From NCBI RefSeq assembly GCF_026240635.1, contig NZ_CP110848.1:1056501-1120500 (forward strand): a stretch of DNA of 64,000 bases, in the 5' to 3' direction. The first letter of the stretch is position 1; the number at the start of each line of letters is the position of its first letter. The notes under the pieces are model-generated. The model searched no databases. It saw only the letters and a list, made by a program, of their open reading frames with translations, and was not told where the DNA came from. Position numbers and translations under genes: made by a program. Positions 50,115 through 59,680 of the stretch are shown here, one piece after another. The stretch is from Trichothermofontia sichuanensis B231. GTDB taxonomy: Bacteria > Cyanobacteriota > Cyanobacteriia > B231.

Positions 50115-50226
50115 TTAAGGTCCCTTCGCCCCTAGTGGGCGAAGGGATTGAGGCGTGAGAATAGAGGCGTGAGAAGCGAGGGCAACTGAGCGACTATCTC
50201 CGTTCTCTTTCCTCTCTCCTCACGTC
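50115..50226 (+). repeat. Dispersed repeat family 3, copy 3
   Basis: CCCTTCGCCCCTAGTGGGCG hairpin, then GGATTGAGGCGTGAGAATAG, GTGAGAAGCGAGGGCAACTG and CGACTATCTCCGTTCTCTTT. Lies between the porin-like gene and convergent tal. Confidence 0.7.
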
Positions 50227-50233
50227 AGCAGAC

Positions 50234-51409
50234 TTAAACACTAACTAACTGACAGGCTGCCCCCAAACCCAGGCTCATCTCTTCAGCAGTAATCTTGCCA
50301 TCGCCGTCGGTATCCAAAGCATCAAACACCACGTCCGTCCCCATCCATTCTTCGCGGGTAATGAAGCCATCACCATCCAGATCATAGGTTTGGAACAGCT
50401 TTTCGGCTGTGCGATTCACGACATCGCAACCTTCCAACTGCCGCAGGCGTTTTTGCAGCAGCGCTTCTAAACTTTCGAGGGCCTTAGTAAATCCCTGAAT
50501 CCCTTCAGTCAATTTTTCTGAGGCCATGCGATTGGCAGCGTGCATCTGGTCAAAAGTCGCACGATCGATGTGAATCTTTTCAATCTCCATCGCTGCGGCA
50601 TGGCTTGGCTCCAACTTGCGGGGCAGATCCCCCTGGGTCGCATCCAATTCGCTCAACAGTTTGGGGGAAATGGTCAACAAATCGCAGCCTGCGAGTTCGC
50701 AAATCTCACCAATGTTACGGAAGCTGGCCCCCATGACTTCAGTCGTATAGCCAAATTTTTTATAGTAATTGTAAATCTGTGTGACTGACTGTACCCCTGG
50801 ATCTTCGGCTGCGGTATAAGTCCGTCCTGTTTCCTTCACATACCAGTCAAGGATGCGCCCGACAAAGGGAGAAATCAAGGTCACCCCGGCCTCGGCACAG
50901 GCGATCGCCTGGTGCAGCCCAAACAACAGGGTTAAATTACAGTGGATACCCTCTTTTTCCAGTACTTCTGCGGCTCGAATCCCTTCCCAAGTCGAAGCGA
51001 TCTTGATCAAAATGCGATCGCGGCTAATGCCCGCCTTTTCATATTCTGAGATCAAATACCGAGCCTTGGCGATCGTGGCTTCCGTATCATAGGACAACCG
51101 CGCATCTACCTCTGTTGAAACCCGTCCAGGAATGATTTGTAGGATGCGTTTGCCAAAAGCGACTGCCAACCGTTCAAAGGCCAGGGTTGCAACGGCTTGC
51201 TCCGATGCGTCTGCTCCCACCTCTGCCCGGGCTTGGCGTAGTGTCTCATCGACAATTTCCTGGTATTGGGGCATCTGGGCTGCGGCTGTGATCAATGAAG
51301 GATTGGTTGTTGCGTCACGGGGTTTGAATTGTTCGATCGCCTGGATATCGCCCGTATCAGCCACCACGATCGTCATATCCCGTAGTTGTTCTAGTAAGCT
51401 CTTAGACAT
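50234..51409 (-). CDS. tal: Transaldolase with C-terminal EF-hand pair
   Basis: 391 residues. The catalytic domain (about 1-325) has Schiff-base Lys136 in [20 protein letters not shown], the N-terminal [23 protein letters not shown] and [13 protein letters not shown]. It moves a three-carbon unit between sedoheptulose-7-P and glyceraldehyde-3-P in the pentose phosphate pathway. The C-terminus adds two canonical EF-hands, residues 343-354 ([12 protein letters not shown]) and 366-377 ([12 protein letters not shown]), suggesting calcium binding. pgi lies upstream on the same strand after about 350 bases, another sugar-phosphate enzyme. Confidence 0.96.
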   Translation of the reverse strand: MSKSLLEQLRDMTIVVADTGDIQAIEQFKPRDATTNPSLITAAAQMPQYQEIVDETLRQARAEVGADASEQAVATLAFERLAVAFGKRILQIIPGRVSTEVDARLSYDTEATIAKARYLISEYEKAGISRDRILIKIASTWEGIRAAEVLEKEGIHCNLTLLFGLHQAIACAEAGVTLISPFVGRILDWYVKETGRTYTAAEDPGVQSVTQIYNYYKKFGYTTEVMGASFRNIGEICELAGCDLLTISPKLLSELDATQGDLPRKLEPSHAAAMEIEKIHIDRATFDQMHAANRMASEKLTEGIQGFTKALESLEALLQKRLRQLEGCDVVNRTAEKLFQTYDLDGDGFITREEWMGTDVVFDALDTDGDGKITAEEMSLGLGAACQLVSV

Positions 51410-51512
51410 GTTTAACTCCTGTGAGTCTTTAACTCGTGTCAGGTCAATCTATGACTCCTAACGTCGTTTTTTCAGTCAATCAGCTCCCAATATATTCCAA
51501 CATATTTAGCGT

Positions 51513-51695
51513 CTAGCAGAATGATAGGAAATCATGGGCCTCCTGCTGGGGAAATTTTAGATAGGTCAGGGCGTAGGCTTCAGAATAATCAATTGGATCT
51601 AGGCCAGTATCCAGGCCAAGTTTTGTGAAGTCAACATTTTGCTGGCTCCTTTGGCTTGCTCCCCAAACAGGTACGTCTTTTCTAGATGCAGACGG
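51513..51695 (-). other. Start-less 60-codon protein-like open stretch (possible gene remnant)
   Basis: Between tal and pgi the minus strand is open from the codon after a TAG (51696-51698) to TAG 51513. It encodes SRKDVPVWGASQRSQQNV then DFTKLGLDTGLDPIDYSEAY then ALTYLKFPQQEAHDFLSFC. No ATG, GTG or TTG occurs in frame. The composition looks like a real protein tail rather than random DNA. The same spacer carries another short frame (AIAHVTASRLHLEKTYLFGEQ) with a possible shift between them. Family not recognised. Confidence 0.4.
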
Positions 51696-51757
51696 CTAGC
51701 GGTTACATGGGCGATCGCCTGATGCTACTCGATTGAAGCCTTATTCTGCACACCTAT

Positions 51758-53341
51758 CTATTTTTCTAAGGAAACTTTAAGAGTGGCAGGTTGGCCACGA
51801 TCGCCCTTGAGGACCACCCCGCGATCGTTTGCCGCCAAGTGACGTACAATTTTGTACACAGTTTCCACCTCATCGGCAGCTCCAGCCTGGGTCGCTAGGG
51901 TCATCAAATCAAGCGGACCGGTTGCCTGTCGAAGTGCCTGTAACACTCTGCCTTGCAGATCGAGAATTGAGGCAGCCGCTTTTTTCCCCGCTTCAACCCC
52001 CGGCTGGTGATAGGCATTAATACGGATTAACGAAGCGTAGAGACCAACGGCGCGATCGTATAACGCAATCAGAGCACCCACCGTGCGCGGAGTCACTTCC
52101 GGGATAGTTAGCGTGATCGAATGGCGGTGGTTCTCATACAGGGCTTGTCGGGTCCCCTGTAAGAAGCCAGAGAGATAATCCCCTGTCGTCACGCCGGGTT
52201 CGACCTCCCGCGACGGTCGCTGGCGATCGCGCAACACCTCGATAAAGGTGACAAAGAAATTGGGAATTCCCTCCCGCAGTTGCTGTACATAGGCGTGTTG
52301 ATCAGTTGAGCCTTTATTACCATAGACGGCCAACCCCTGGTTGACTACGTTACCATCGAGATCTTTTTCCTTGCCGAGGGACTCCATCACTAATTGCTGT
52401 AGATAGCGGCTAAACAACAACAGGCTATCCTTGTAGGGCAGCACCACCATATCCTTGAGGCCCTTGCCCTCTCCCTCAAAGTACCAGCACAGGGCCAGTA
52501 ATGCCGCAGGGTTGCGGCGGATGTCGGGGACGCGTGTGGCTTCGTCCATGAACCGTGCGCCTTCAAGCATGGCCTGGATGTCAATCCCCACGAGGGCTGC
52601 CGGTAAAAGCCCCACGGCTGACAATTCTGAGGTGCGGCCTCCCACCCAGTCAAACATGGGAAACTCAGCTAACCAGCCTTCGGCATGACCTAGGTCGTCC
52701 ATCTGGCTGCCCTGCATAGTGATGGCGACGGCGTGCTTGGCAAAGTCTAACCCCGCGTCTTGGAAGGCATATTTCACCTCTAACATACCGTTGCGGGTTT
52801 CTGGCGTGCCGCCGGATTTACTGGTGACAATCACCAGAGTACTTTTGAGGGTATCGTGCAAACGGGCCAGGATGCGATCGATGCCAGCGGGATCGGTGTT
52901 ATCAATAAACTCAATCCGCATCGGCGGGTGATCGGCCATCAGGGCCTCCGCCACAAATTGGGGTCCCAAGGCCGATCCACCAATCCCGATCGAGAGGATA
53001 TGGGTAAACTTGGGTGCTTCCGGGGGCCGGATTTCGCCCGCATGAACCTGCTGTACAAAAGTTACAATCTGCTCTAGCGCAGCCAAGACTTCCTGGCGTT
53101 CAGTGGGCGGCGCAATATCAGGGTTGCGGAGCCAATAGTGGCCAACCTTGCGGTTTTCATCAGGGTTGGCGATCGCCCCTTGCTCCAGCGCAGCCATATC
53201 AGCAAAAGCTTGGGCAAACCTGGGTTGCATCTGTGCCACAAAGCTGTCTGGAAAGGGGATACGGCTGACATCCAGATAGAAGTCTAGCCCGTCGTGGTAG
53301 TAGAGCCAATCTTGGTAGCGTTGCCAAAGGGGTTGCTGCAT
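51758..53341 (-). CDS. pgi: Glucose-6-phosphate isomerase
   Basis: 527 residues from ATG 53341 ([27 protein letters not shown]); a TTG at 53359 would add six residues. It interconverts glucose-6-P and fructose-6-P. Motifs: [60 protein letters not shown] and [29 protein letters not shown]. The C-terminal about 60 residues form a winged-helix-like tail ([23 protein letters not shown]) that is common in cyanobacterial members. Confidence 0.95.
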   Translation of the reverse strand: MQQPLWQRYQDWLYYHDGLDFYLDVSRIPFPDSFVAQMQPRFAQAFADMAALEQGAIANPDENRKVGHYWLRNPDIAPPTERQEVLAALEQIVTFVQQVHAGEIRPPEAPKFTHILSIGIGGSALGPQFVAEALMADHPPMRIEFIDNTDPAGIDRILARLHDTLKSTLVIVTSKSGGTPETRNGMLEVKYAFQDAGLDFAKHAVAITMQGSQMDDLGHAEGWLAEFPMFDWVGGRTSELSAVGLLPAALVGIDIQAMLEGARFMDEATRVPDIRRNPAALLALCWYFEGEGKGLKDMVVLPYKDSLLLFSRYLQQLVMESLGKEKDLDGNVVNQGLAVYGNKGSTDQHAYVQQLREGIPNFFVTFIEVLRDRQRPSREVEPGVTTGDYLSGFLQGTRQALYENHRHSITLTIPEVTPRTVGALIALYDRAVGLYASLIRINAYHQPGVEAGKKAAASILDLQGRVLQALRQATGPLDLMTLATQAGAADEVETVYKIVRHLAANDRGVVLKGDRGQPATLKVSLEK

Positions 53342-53574
53342 ATTCCTGATCAATCGCAAAATATCAATCGCAAAATCATCGATGTCTGTTAGCCAGTGAA
53401 CTTAACCAGTGAACCTGTTATCCCAGTCTTATCTCAGTCACAGGCCTGTATTTTACTGGGGTGACTTTACCAGGAATATCCAGCCGGTTGTGATGTGCTA
53501 GAAAACATAGCAGCTTTGACTAGTCCTGTCTGATGCTTAGTTTTTACAAGCATGCCCGCCTTGGCCCCGCAGTG

Positions 53575-54040
53575 ACGAGGCCGACGACATGACCTGTGGT
53601 TGGTGCTGATGCGGGTGTTGTTAGGCACCCGCTGTGGCGATCGCGGCTATCGGCCTTTAACCGATTTTTCGCACCAGCACTGGCCCAGCCTCTGCGCGCT
53701 GTTAGACGTGCCAACTGACACCCGCATCCCTTCTTATTCCACCTGCCGCTGTGTGTTGCAACATGTTGACTTTGCCCCGTTGGTAACCCGGTTTAATCAG
53801 TGGCGTCAACACTTTATCCCCGTCTCGGCGCCAACCTGGGTCGCTGCCGACGGCAACAGCATCAAAAGTACGCTGACCGATTACAGCGCCGCCGATCAAA
53901 ACTGGGTGATGACCGTATCGGCCTTCACCCAGTAAACGGGGGTGGTGCTGCACTGACAAGTGATGGAGAACCAGCAAACCAGCGAAATTGAGGTCGTGCG
54001 CCAGTTGGTGGCGGCGTTGATTGCCCAAGATGGTTTAGAG
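53575..54040 (+). pseudogene. ISAs1-family transposase fragment
   Basis: The frame reads RHDLWLVLMRVLLGTRCGDRGYRPLTDF, IPSYSTCRCVLQHVDFAPLVTRFNQWRQ, WVAADGNSIKSTLTDYSAADQNWVMTVSAFTQ and then stops (TAA, later TGA). It continues VMENQQTSEIEVVRQLVAALIAQDGLE. This is the DDE_Tnp_1-associated arrangement of ISAs1 elements, with the first catalytic Asp (AADGNSIK) present. The rest of the DDE domain and both ends are missing. Non-functional. It runs directly into a receiver-domain fragment at about 54041. Confidence 0.85.
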
Positions 54041-54163
54041 GGATGGAATTTTGCCCAAGCGACGGATTATGATTTAATCCTACTTGACCTCATGCTGCCC
54101 CGACTTGATGGCGTAAGCTTGTATAAACAATTACGGGCAGCAGGAAGCACTAACCCCGGTTAA
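54041..54163 (+). pseudogene. Response-regulator receiver fragment fused to transposase fragment
   Basis: About 38 codons: ATDYDLILLDLMLPRLDGVS then LYKQLRAAGS. The phospho-acceptor Asp (LLDLMLPRLDG) and following conserved residues are of OmpR-type receivers. Both N- and C-terminal parts of the domain are missing. It is in frame with the end of the ISAs1 fragment and goes out of frame at the junction with the kinase fragment. Confidence 0.85.
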
Positions 54164-54611
54164 CCTCTCTCAACTTTTAGTGCAATTAGTTCAGCTTTAT
54201 CAACCCCAAGCACAACAGCAGCAGCTTGCTCTAGAGGCCGTTATAGAACCGAATTTAGTTCTGAACGGAGATGTTGCTTCACTCACTCGTGCCTTTACCA
54301 ACCTACTGCAAAATGCTTTACGTTATACGCCCTCTGGAGGCAGGGTTTGGATGAACGCCAAGCGGTTATCCCATCAAGTCGAGGTAGCTGTAAAAGACAC
54401 AGGTATTGGCATTGCGCGGGAGCACCTAGGGAAAGTGTTTGAACGGTTTTGGCGGGCTGATCAGGTCCGTCACTATCATCAAAGTAGTACCGGGCTAGGT
54501 CTCGCCATTGTGCAAGCAATCGTGCCTAGTCATCAAGGCAGCATTGAAGTCACCAGTCAATTGGGGGAAGGAACTTGCTTCACCGTAAAACTCCCCCTAC
54601 AACATCGCTAA
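54150..54611 (+). pseudogene. Histidine kinase HATPase fragment
   Basis: The open frame from about 54147 encodes LTPVNLSQLLVQLVQLYQPQ and a complete HATPase_c domain: N-box LLQNALRYTPSGG, G1 DTGIGI, F-box FERFWRAD, G2 GLGLAIV, then GEGTCFTVKLPLQ. The sensor and HisKA parts with the phosphorylated His are gone. A GTG at 54180 could start a 143-residue free ATPase domain, but there is no good ribosome site. Most likely the remains of a two-component operon after a deletion. Confidence 0.8.
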
Positions 54612-54675
54612 GTTAGCTCACTAGCAAGAACTAGCTGGCTAAATTCGGTATGCCTTAACGGTGAGGTGGGAAGGG

Positions 54676-55323
54676 TTAGGCAACGGGTTGCGCGATCGTC
54701 TGCCTCAGTGCCTCAATCTGGGTCTGCATGCCGTAGACATTCAGACGGTAGCTCAGGGGATGGGCAATCAGACGAGCAGTGCTGGTAAACAGGACTTCGA
54801 TTTCCATGAGACCGTTCTCTTGAAGGGTACGCCCTGTAGATACCAGGTCAACGATCGCCTCAGACATACCCGTAATCGGTCCCAATTCCACCGAGCCATA
54901 GAGGGGAATAATCTCCACCGCTAGATCCAGTGACTGGAAATACTCCCTGGCACATCGGGCATATTTGGATGCAACCCGGCAATTATCGGGTAGAGCCAAC
55001 GCCGATCGATAGGGGCTAGTCGCCTTCACCGCCACCGACATACGACAGGTACCAAACCCTAAATCCAGCAGATGGGCCACCTTGGGGCTTTTTTCCCGTA
55101 GTACGTCGTAGCCAACGATCCCCAACTGGGCTTGGCCATACTCCACATAGACCGGCACATCCTGGGCACGCACCAATAACCCCTTCGCGGTTTGGGTGGA
55201 ATCAACCAGTTGCAGTTGGCGGTTTGTGTCATCCAGAAAGGCACTGAAATCGAGGCCAATACTTTTCAGAAGGCGAATGCTATCCTTCAGGAGTGCGCCT
55301 TTGGGCAGGGCGATCGTAATCAT
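54676..55323 (-). CDS. hisG: ATP phosphoribosyltransferase, short form
   Basis: 215 residues from ATG 55323 ([19 protein letters not shown]). First step of histidine synthesis: ATP + PRPP. Motifs: [56 protein letters not shown] and the PRPP-binding loop [16 protein letters not shown]. It lacks the C-terminal regulatory domain, so it is the HisG-S form that needs HisZ; hisZ is not in the window. Confidence 0.96.
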   Translation of the reverse strand: MITIALPKGALLKDSIRLLKSIGLDFSAFLDDTNRQLQLVDSTQTAKGLLVRAQDVPVYVEYGQAQLGIVGYDVLREKSPKVAHLLDLGFGTCRMSVAVKATSPYRSALALPDNCRVASKYARCAREYFQSLDLAVEIIPLYGSVELGPITGMSEAIVDLVSTGRTLQENGLMEIEVLFTSTARLIAHPLSYRLNVYGMQTQIEALRQTIAQPVA

Positions 55324-55498
55324 GGGGTGCCACGGGCAAGATCGCGACCTATTGTATCGCAATTGGGAGCGCTACCTGTTTTCCAAATAGACCCGCGATC
55401 GCGCCCACGAAGCACCCAAAATGCAACTGTCAAAACTGAGACAGTCAATCAAGACAGTGCATAACACCAGTGAATAACAGGAACGATGCCAGCGAACC

Positions 55499-55846
55499 AT
55501 GACTCTGTCCCAGTTGCCGAACCTGTTTGATTTGCCCGATCGCTTACCCTCCCAAGAGCAGTTTGAAACCTTGGTTGTAGCTGGGAGCGTCAAAATCGAG
55601 CGCATTGTCTCCAGTGGCCAAACGACGCCGACGGGGGAATGGTACGACCAAGAACAAGACGAGTGGGTAATCTTGCTGCAAGGGCAGGCAAGGTTGAGCT
55701 ATGCCGATGGTTCTGCGGTAGACTTGCATCCGGGTAACTACCTCCATCTCCCGGCCCACTGTCGCCATCGGGTGGAGTTTACCAGTACTGATCCACCCTG
55801 TATCTGGCTTGCTGTGCATTATCCTGCCCAGATCCCCTGCCCATGA
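55499..55846 (+). CDS. Small cupin-domain protein
   Basis: 115 residues, a single cupin barrel. The first motif region reads GEWYDQEQDEWVILLQGQARLSY (the His ligands of motif 1 are replaced; Glu retained) and the second reads LHPGNYLHLPAHCRHRVEF with PAHCRHRV carrying two His. Likely a small-molecule binding or isomerase-type protein; metal binding uncertain. Its stop overlaps the start of the next gene (ATGA at 55843-55846), so the two are translated together. Confidence 0.88.
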   Translation: MTLSQLPNLFDLPDRLPSQEQFETLVVAGSVKIERIVSSGQTTPTGEWYDQEQDEWVILLQGQARLSYADGSAVDLHPGNYLHLPAHCRHRVEFTSTDPPCIWLAVHYPAQIPCP

Positions 55847-57360
55847 GTGCAACTAACCTTAATCACCAATATCAGGCCTACTACAAACCTAACCAACTGA
55901 TTCGGGGGACCGGTCAAACAGCGGTTATTACGGGCTGGACAGTTAAGCAAGCGGTGGCCAAGCGGCTCGATCCCCAGGAATACGCTGTGGTGGGCCAACT
56001 CTATAGCCCTACCCGTGGCATCAGTGTGCTGATCCGTAACCTGCTGGCCAATCCCCACGTGCATTACCTGGTCATCCTGAACGCCACTAAGGAAGATAAG
56101 AATGCCGGCGGGTCAACCTGTCTCATCGACTTTTTTCGACATGGATTTCGGTCTGGCCAAAGTGATACGGGGCGCGCCTGTTGGGTGATCAATTCACCGA
56201 TCGTGGGCTATATTGACAGCGAAATTCCAGCCGAGTATCTCAACCGTTTACGAGCGGTCATCACCTGGTTTGAAGCCCGGACGATTGCGGAAGCGGTCAG
56301 CCAGGTCAAACAGTTAGCGGCAAAACCCCAGCAGCCACCGTGGGGAAGGCCGATGTTATTCCCCCAGTTAGAGACGACGCCGAGTGTGTTGCCAGGGCCA
56401 CGCTATGGTCATCGCATCGAAGGGAAAACCATTGCCGAAACCTGGATACAAATTATCCACCGCATTAAAACCACAGGCACAATCCGGCCCACGGCCTACG
56501 ATGGCTACTGGCAAGAGTTGATTGATTTAATGGCGATCGTCACCAATGAACCGCCTAATTTTTATATTCCTGACCCCAATTATCTACCCTGCGATCGTGC
56601 CTTTATTCAGGAATATATTGCCCAAATGTTGGATGATTCCCCCCAGCGAGAGGGAGTAAAATACACCTATGGCCAACGTCTGCGCTCCTGGTTTGGGGTG
56701 GATCAAATTGAGCAGGTGATTACTAAATTGGTTGTCGATCGCGATTCAGCTCGCGCGGTGATGTCCCTTTGGGATGTGCAGGATCATGAGGCCAATAGCA
56801 GTCCTCCCTGTTTGAATCATATCTGGGTGCGGATTGTCGAAAATGAGTTATCCCTAACGGCTACCTTTCGCAGTAATGATATGTTTAGTGCTTGGCCGGT
56901 GAATGCGATCGGCCTGCGCGCCTTACAACAACATATCCAGCAACAAATAGAAATGCGATCGAGCCAGCCCCTTGTCTTGGGTCCCCTGATCACCATTAGC
57001 CAAAGTGCTCATATTTATGATGACTGCTGGGAGAACGCCGATCGCCTAATTGCACAGTATTATAAATCTTTGATGCGAGAGCAATATTATAATGATGCTA
57101 TTGGCAGTTTTATTATTAACATCCAGGATCAACAGATTATTGTGGTAGAACACACGACCCCTGGTTCTGGTGAAGTGGTGAAATGCTATTCCGGCCAATC
57201 CGCTAAACACCTCTATCACCAAATGATTACCGATTGTCCCGCGATCGCGGCGAACCATGCCGCGTACCTCGGTAGCGAATTACAAAAAGCCGAGACAGCC
57301 CTTCGTTACCCCAATCTTTTTAGCTATGAACAGGATCGTCCCCTTCAGTTAAGGACGTAA
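55843..57360 (+). CDS. Thymidylate-synthase-like protein with N-terminal DUF4346-type domain
   Basis: 505 residues. The N-terminal about 160 residues (TAVITGWTVKQAVAKRLDPQEYAVVGQLYSPTRGISVLIRNLLANP) resemble the DUF4346 domain related to MtrA. The C-terminal part (about 190-460) has thymidylate synthase motifs: catalytic-Cys region SSPPCLNHIWVRIV (Cys323), TFRSNDMFSAWPVNAIGLRAL (Arg343, Asp346, Asn354), and an upstream YTYGQRLRSWFGVDQ. It would methylate dUMP or a related pyrimidine using a folate. Fusion to an MtrA-like domain and coupling to a cupin gene are unusual. It could supply dTMP in this organism, but no classical thyA or thyX is in the window for comparison. Confidence 0.75.
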   Translation: MSATNLNHQYQAYYKPNQLIRGTGQTAVITGWTVKQAVAKRLDPQEYAVVGQLYSPTRGISVLIRNLLANPHVHYLVILNATKEDKNAGGSTCLIDFFRHGFRSGQSDTGRACWVINSPIVGYIDSEIPAEYLNRLRAVITWFEARTIAEAVSQVKQLAAKPQQPPWGRPMLFPQLETTPSVLPGPRYGHRIEGKTIAETWIQIIHRIKTTGTIRPTAYDGYWQELIDLMAIVTNEPPNFYIPDPNYLPCDRAFIQEYIAQMLDDSPQREGVKYTYGQRLRSWFGVDQIEQVITKLVVDRDSARAVMSLWDVQDHEANSSPPCLNHIWVRIVENELSLTATFRSNDMFSAWPVNAIGLRALQQHIQQQIEMRSSQPLVLGPLITISQSAHIYDDCWENADRLIAQYYKSLMREQYYNDAIGSFIINIQDQQIIVVEHTTPGSGEVVKCYSGQSAKHLYHQMITDCPAIAANHAAYLGSELQKAETALRYPNLFSYEQDRPLQLRT

Positions 57361-57530
57361 GGGCGTGCAACTCCTTCGTAATCCAAGGCTTGCTTTAGGG
57401 GACTGATAGCTGCCAGTTGCCAAACTGGGATAGTCCCACGGGTATCTCACTCATCCGTTTGTCACGCTTGCCTAGATTTTTGATTGCCTCAATGTCGATG
57501 AAGTTTTGCGGGTCAAGCTTGCGGGTTCTC

Positions 57531-57575
57531 CTGAGTTTATGGTGGGGGCGCGTAGCGCCCCCACCATAAACTCAG
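57531..57575. terminator. Perfect 21-bp-stem palindrome between convergent genes
   Basis: The left arm at 57531-57551 (beginning CTGAGTTTATGGTGGGGG) is the exact reverse complement of the right arm 57555-57575, with loop GTA. It sits between two genes pointing at each other. No T-run on either side, so it may be a bidirectional stability or termination hairpin, or a mobile palindrome. A decayed relative lies at 60643-60690. Confidence 0.7.
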
Positions 57576-57610
57576 CGTTTCAGATCGTTTAGAAGAACTG
57601 CTTGCTGAAG

Positions 57611-58285
57611 CTAAACAATGCCAGCCCGTAGAGCAACTACCGCAGCCTGGACACGATCGTCCACGGCTAGTTTGTTCATAATACCCCGGACATGGGTCTT
57701 GACCGTATTGGGACTCAGGTAGAGGATGGCCCCGATTTCGGGATTGCTTTTCCCCTCAACCATCAATTTGAGCACCTCTAGCTCCCGTTCTGACAACTGG
57801 CTGATCAGGGCACTATTGGAACTGCTAGTGGGTGGCTTCATCGCTCCCATAATCATGTGGGCAATTTGAGGGTCTAGATAAACAGCCCCCTCCTGGGCTG
57901 CCGCGATTGCCGTGAGCAGGCGATCGACATTCGCACCCTTGATACAATACGCATCGGCCCCGCTAGAAAAAGCGGCGTAAATCTCGGTATCTGCTGTGTG
58001 GGAAGTGAGCATCACCACATGAACATTGGGTAGCTTGGCCTTAATCTGTTGGGTTGCTGCAATCCCATCCTGGCGCGGCAAACCAATATCCATCACGACC
58101 ACATCCGGCTCCAACTTCAGGACGGTTTCTACCCCCAAATAACCATCCTCCGCTTGCCCAACTACCTCCAGGTGTGGTTGCTCGGACAGGGACTGGATCA
58201 GCCCCAACTGCATGATCGGATCATCTTCAACAATGACTACCCGCAGGGGGAGATTGGCCTTAGGTGCGGTAGTTTCAGAAAGCAT
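57611..58285 (-). CDS. NarL/FixJ-type response regulator
   Basis: 224 residues from ATG 58285; the open frame extends further but translates repeat DNA. Receiver domain about 14-130 with acidic pocket EDD, phospho-acceptor Asp66 (VVVMDIGLPRQDG), Thr and Lys. The LuxR-type HTH is at about 160-222 (LSERELEVLKLMVEGKSNPEIGAILYLSPNTVKTHVRGIMNKL). No kinase gene is adjacent; the nearest kinase piece is the broken one at 54.2 kb, which is an unlikely partner. Confidence 0.94.
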   Translation of the reverse strand: MLSETTAPKANLPLRVVIVEDDPIMQLGLIQSLSEQPHLEVVGQAEDGYLGVETVLKLEPDVVVMDIGLPRQDGIAATQQIKAKLPNVHVVMLTSHTADTEIYAAFSSGADAYCIKGANVDRLLTAIAAAQEGAVYLDPQIAHMIMGAMKPPTSSSNSALISQLSERELEVLKLMVEGKSNPEIGAILYLSPNTVKTHVRGIMNKLAVDDRVQAAVVALRAGIV

Positions 58286-58956
58286 AGAAGAAAGGAAAGA
58301 AAGACTGTTGAGAGAAGGGGTTGGGGGATGAGGGCTACCTGTTGTCCAACTGGAATGCTCTCCGTGTCTCCCCATTCTAAAACAAAGCCTTTGACAGTAA
58401 ATCTTGCCTAAAATTCCAACCAAATTTCATCTAAATTCTGTATTTGAAGTCAATGGCATTCCCCAGTCCCACACTACAGAGGACAATCCCGGCCTCGGCG
58501 AGCATCACGGCGCATTGCCCCAAATGGTGGTATCGAGGGCGAGGACAAGGCGTAGGGGCAGGGAGCGGGTTGTGGCATTGGCCTAGGGTTGCAGGTGGAC
58601 CCGCAGGACGTGTTCGGAAGTATGGGCGGCAACTTTAGCAGGACGGTTCCAGTCGAGTTGCCGGGTAAACATGGTTAACTCCTTGGTTAGCTCCTTGGCT
58701 AGGCTGGCGCAGAGGGGCGCGATCGTTGAGTGCTTTCAACGTATCAAGGTGGTGGGGGTATGGGTATGGAATTTAGATGGAATTTGGATGGAAATTTAGG
58801 GGCTATCGTTGGATTTGCGTATAATTGGCGCTTGAGTTGGTTTGTGCCTGCACCGGCCCATGACTGAGACCCAAGCGGATTACGATGGTCCCTGGAAGGA
58901 ACTTCTAGAGGCCTGTTCCCCAAACTCAGATGAAACTCTCGATTAATGGGGTTTAA
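58286..58956. other. Spacer with repeat piece and one candidate small ORF
   Basis: 58305-58350 is a fragment of repeat family 2 (GAAGGGGTTGGGGGATGAGG GC). The rest carries no convincing long ORF; direct-strand ORFs around 58404-58638 lack coding character. Confidence 0.5.
58583..58672 (-). CDS. Candidate 29-residue small protein with duplicated Shine-Dalgarno
   Basis: The minus strand reads AAGGAGCTAACC AAGGAGTTAACC then ATG. The ORF encodes MFTRQLDWNRPAKVAAHTSE then HVLRVHLQP. The 12-bp direct repeat places two near-perfect ribosome sites before the start. No homologue recognised. Basic and short; could be a regulator or a decayed 5' end. Confidence 0.35.
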   Translation of the reverse strand: MFTRQLDWNRPAKVAAHTSEHVLRVHLQP

Positions 58957-59421
58957 TTAGTGCAGTTCAATTCCGACTTTGCCCCGCAGATGGACGGTTG
59001 AAGGGGAACCCCGGTACTTCCCAACGACTTCAATCTCACAACACTCAGCTTGTTCGGGAATCCCCTCTGGACACTCGTAAACGGCACCGCGATATCTTAA
59101 GCATTTTCCCTTGCGATCGTGACCCACTGCTGAGCCAATAATTGGGGTAGCCCCGTGATGACCGGGCATGGTATCCGGCACCGTAGTTTTAAGTGCCATA
59201 GGCGTTGCCGGTGACGGGGGTAGTTCATCCAACACAAAGCCTGAGGCGACTGGGTGGATCTCTGCGGCTCGGATCGAGGCAAGGGCACGTTGGGCTGCCA
59301 TCCAGCCGGCCAGCAGTAAGAGAAGCAGCACAGGCCAGGGTACGGAAACCAGACCGATCACGAGCAGCACGAGGGTAGCGATCGCGCCCAAAACGGTCAC
59401 CAGTGGGATCAAAAAGGACAT
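58957..59421 (-). CDS. DUF4278-type small membrane protein
   Basis: 154 residues. Two adjacent membrane helices at the N-terminus (about 4-24 and 27-46, WPVLLLLLLAGWMAAQ), a Pro-rich linker, then a small C-terminal domain with the pattern CLRYRGAVYECPEG as in DUF4278 (L-x-YRG-x-xY). Cyanobacteria have several such proteins; function unknown. Isolated. Confidence 0.8.
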   Translation of the reverse strand: MSFLIPLVTVLGAIATLVLLVIGLVSVPWPVLLLLLLAGWMAAQRALASIRAAEIHPVASGFVLDELPPSPATPMALKTTVPDTMPGHHGATPIIGSAVGHDRKGKCLRYRGAVYECPEGIPEQAECCEIEVVGKYRGSPSTVHLRGKVGIELH

Positions 59422-59680
59422 ATCAGCAACCTCAATAACCTCGATTGTCCCCTAGGGCCTAATTGCATAGTACCCCGACTTTGGGCTATTGAGACTCATT
59501 CTCCGGAAAGCTTGACCTAAGGTTACCGTCTCTTGGCCCTTCCTTGAGCATTGATTAACCTGGGTTGAGCACATAGAATTGCTACTCCAGTATTGCTACT
59601 ACACTATCTACCACAGTATTCACTATCTACCACAGTATTAGGAGTATTTAGCGAGCAGTTGCATCCGGGAGGAACCAGGT

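Noticed and set aside
58404-58638. Overlapping ORFs of about 60 codons on the plus strand
   Set aside because: No ribosome site, Gly/Arg-rich random-looking translation.
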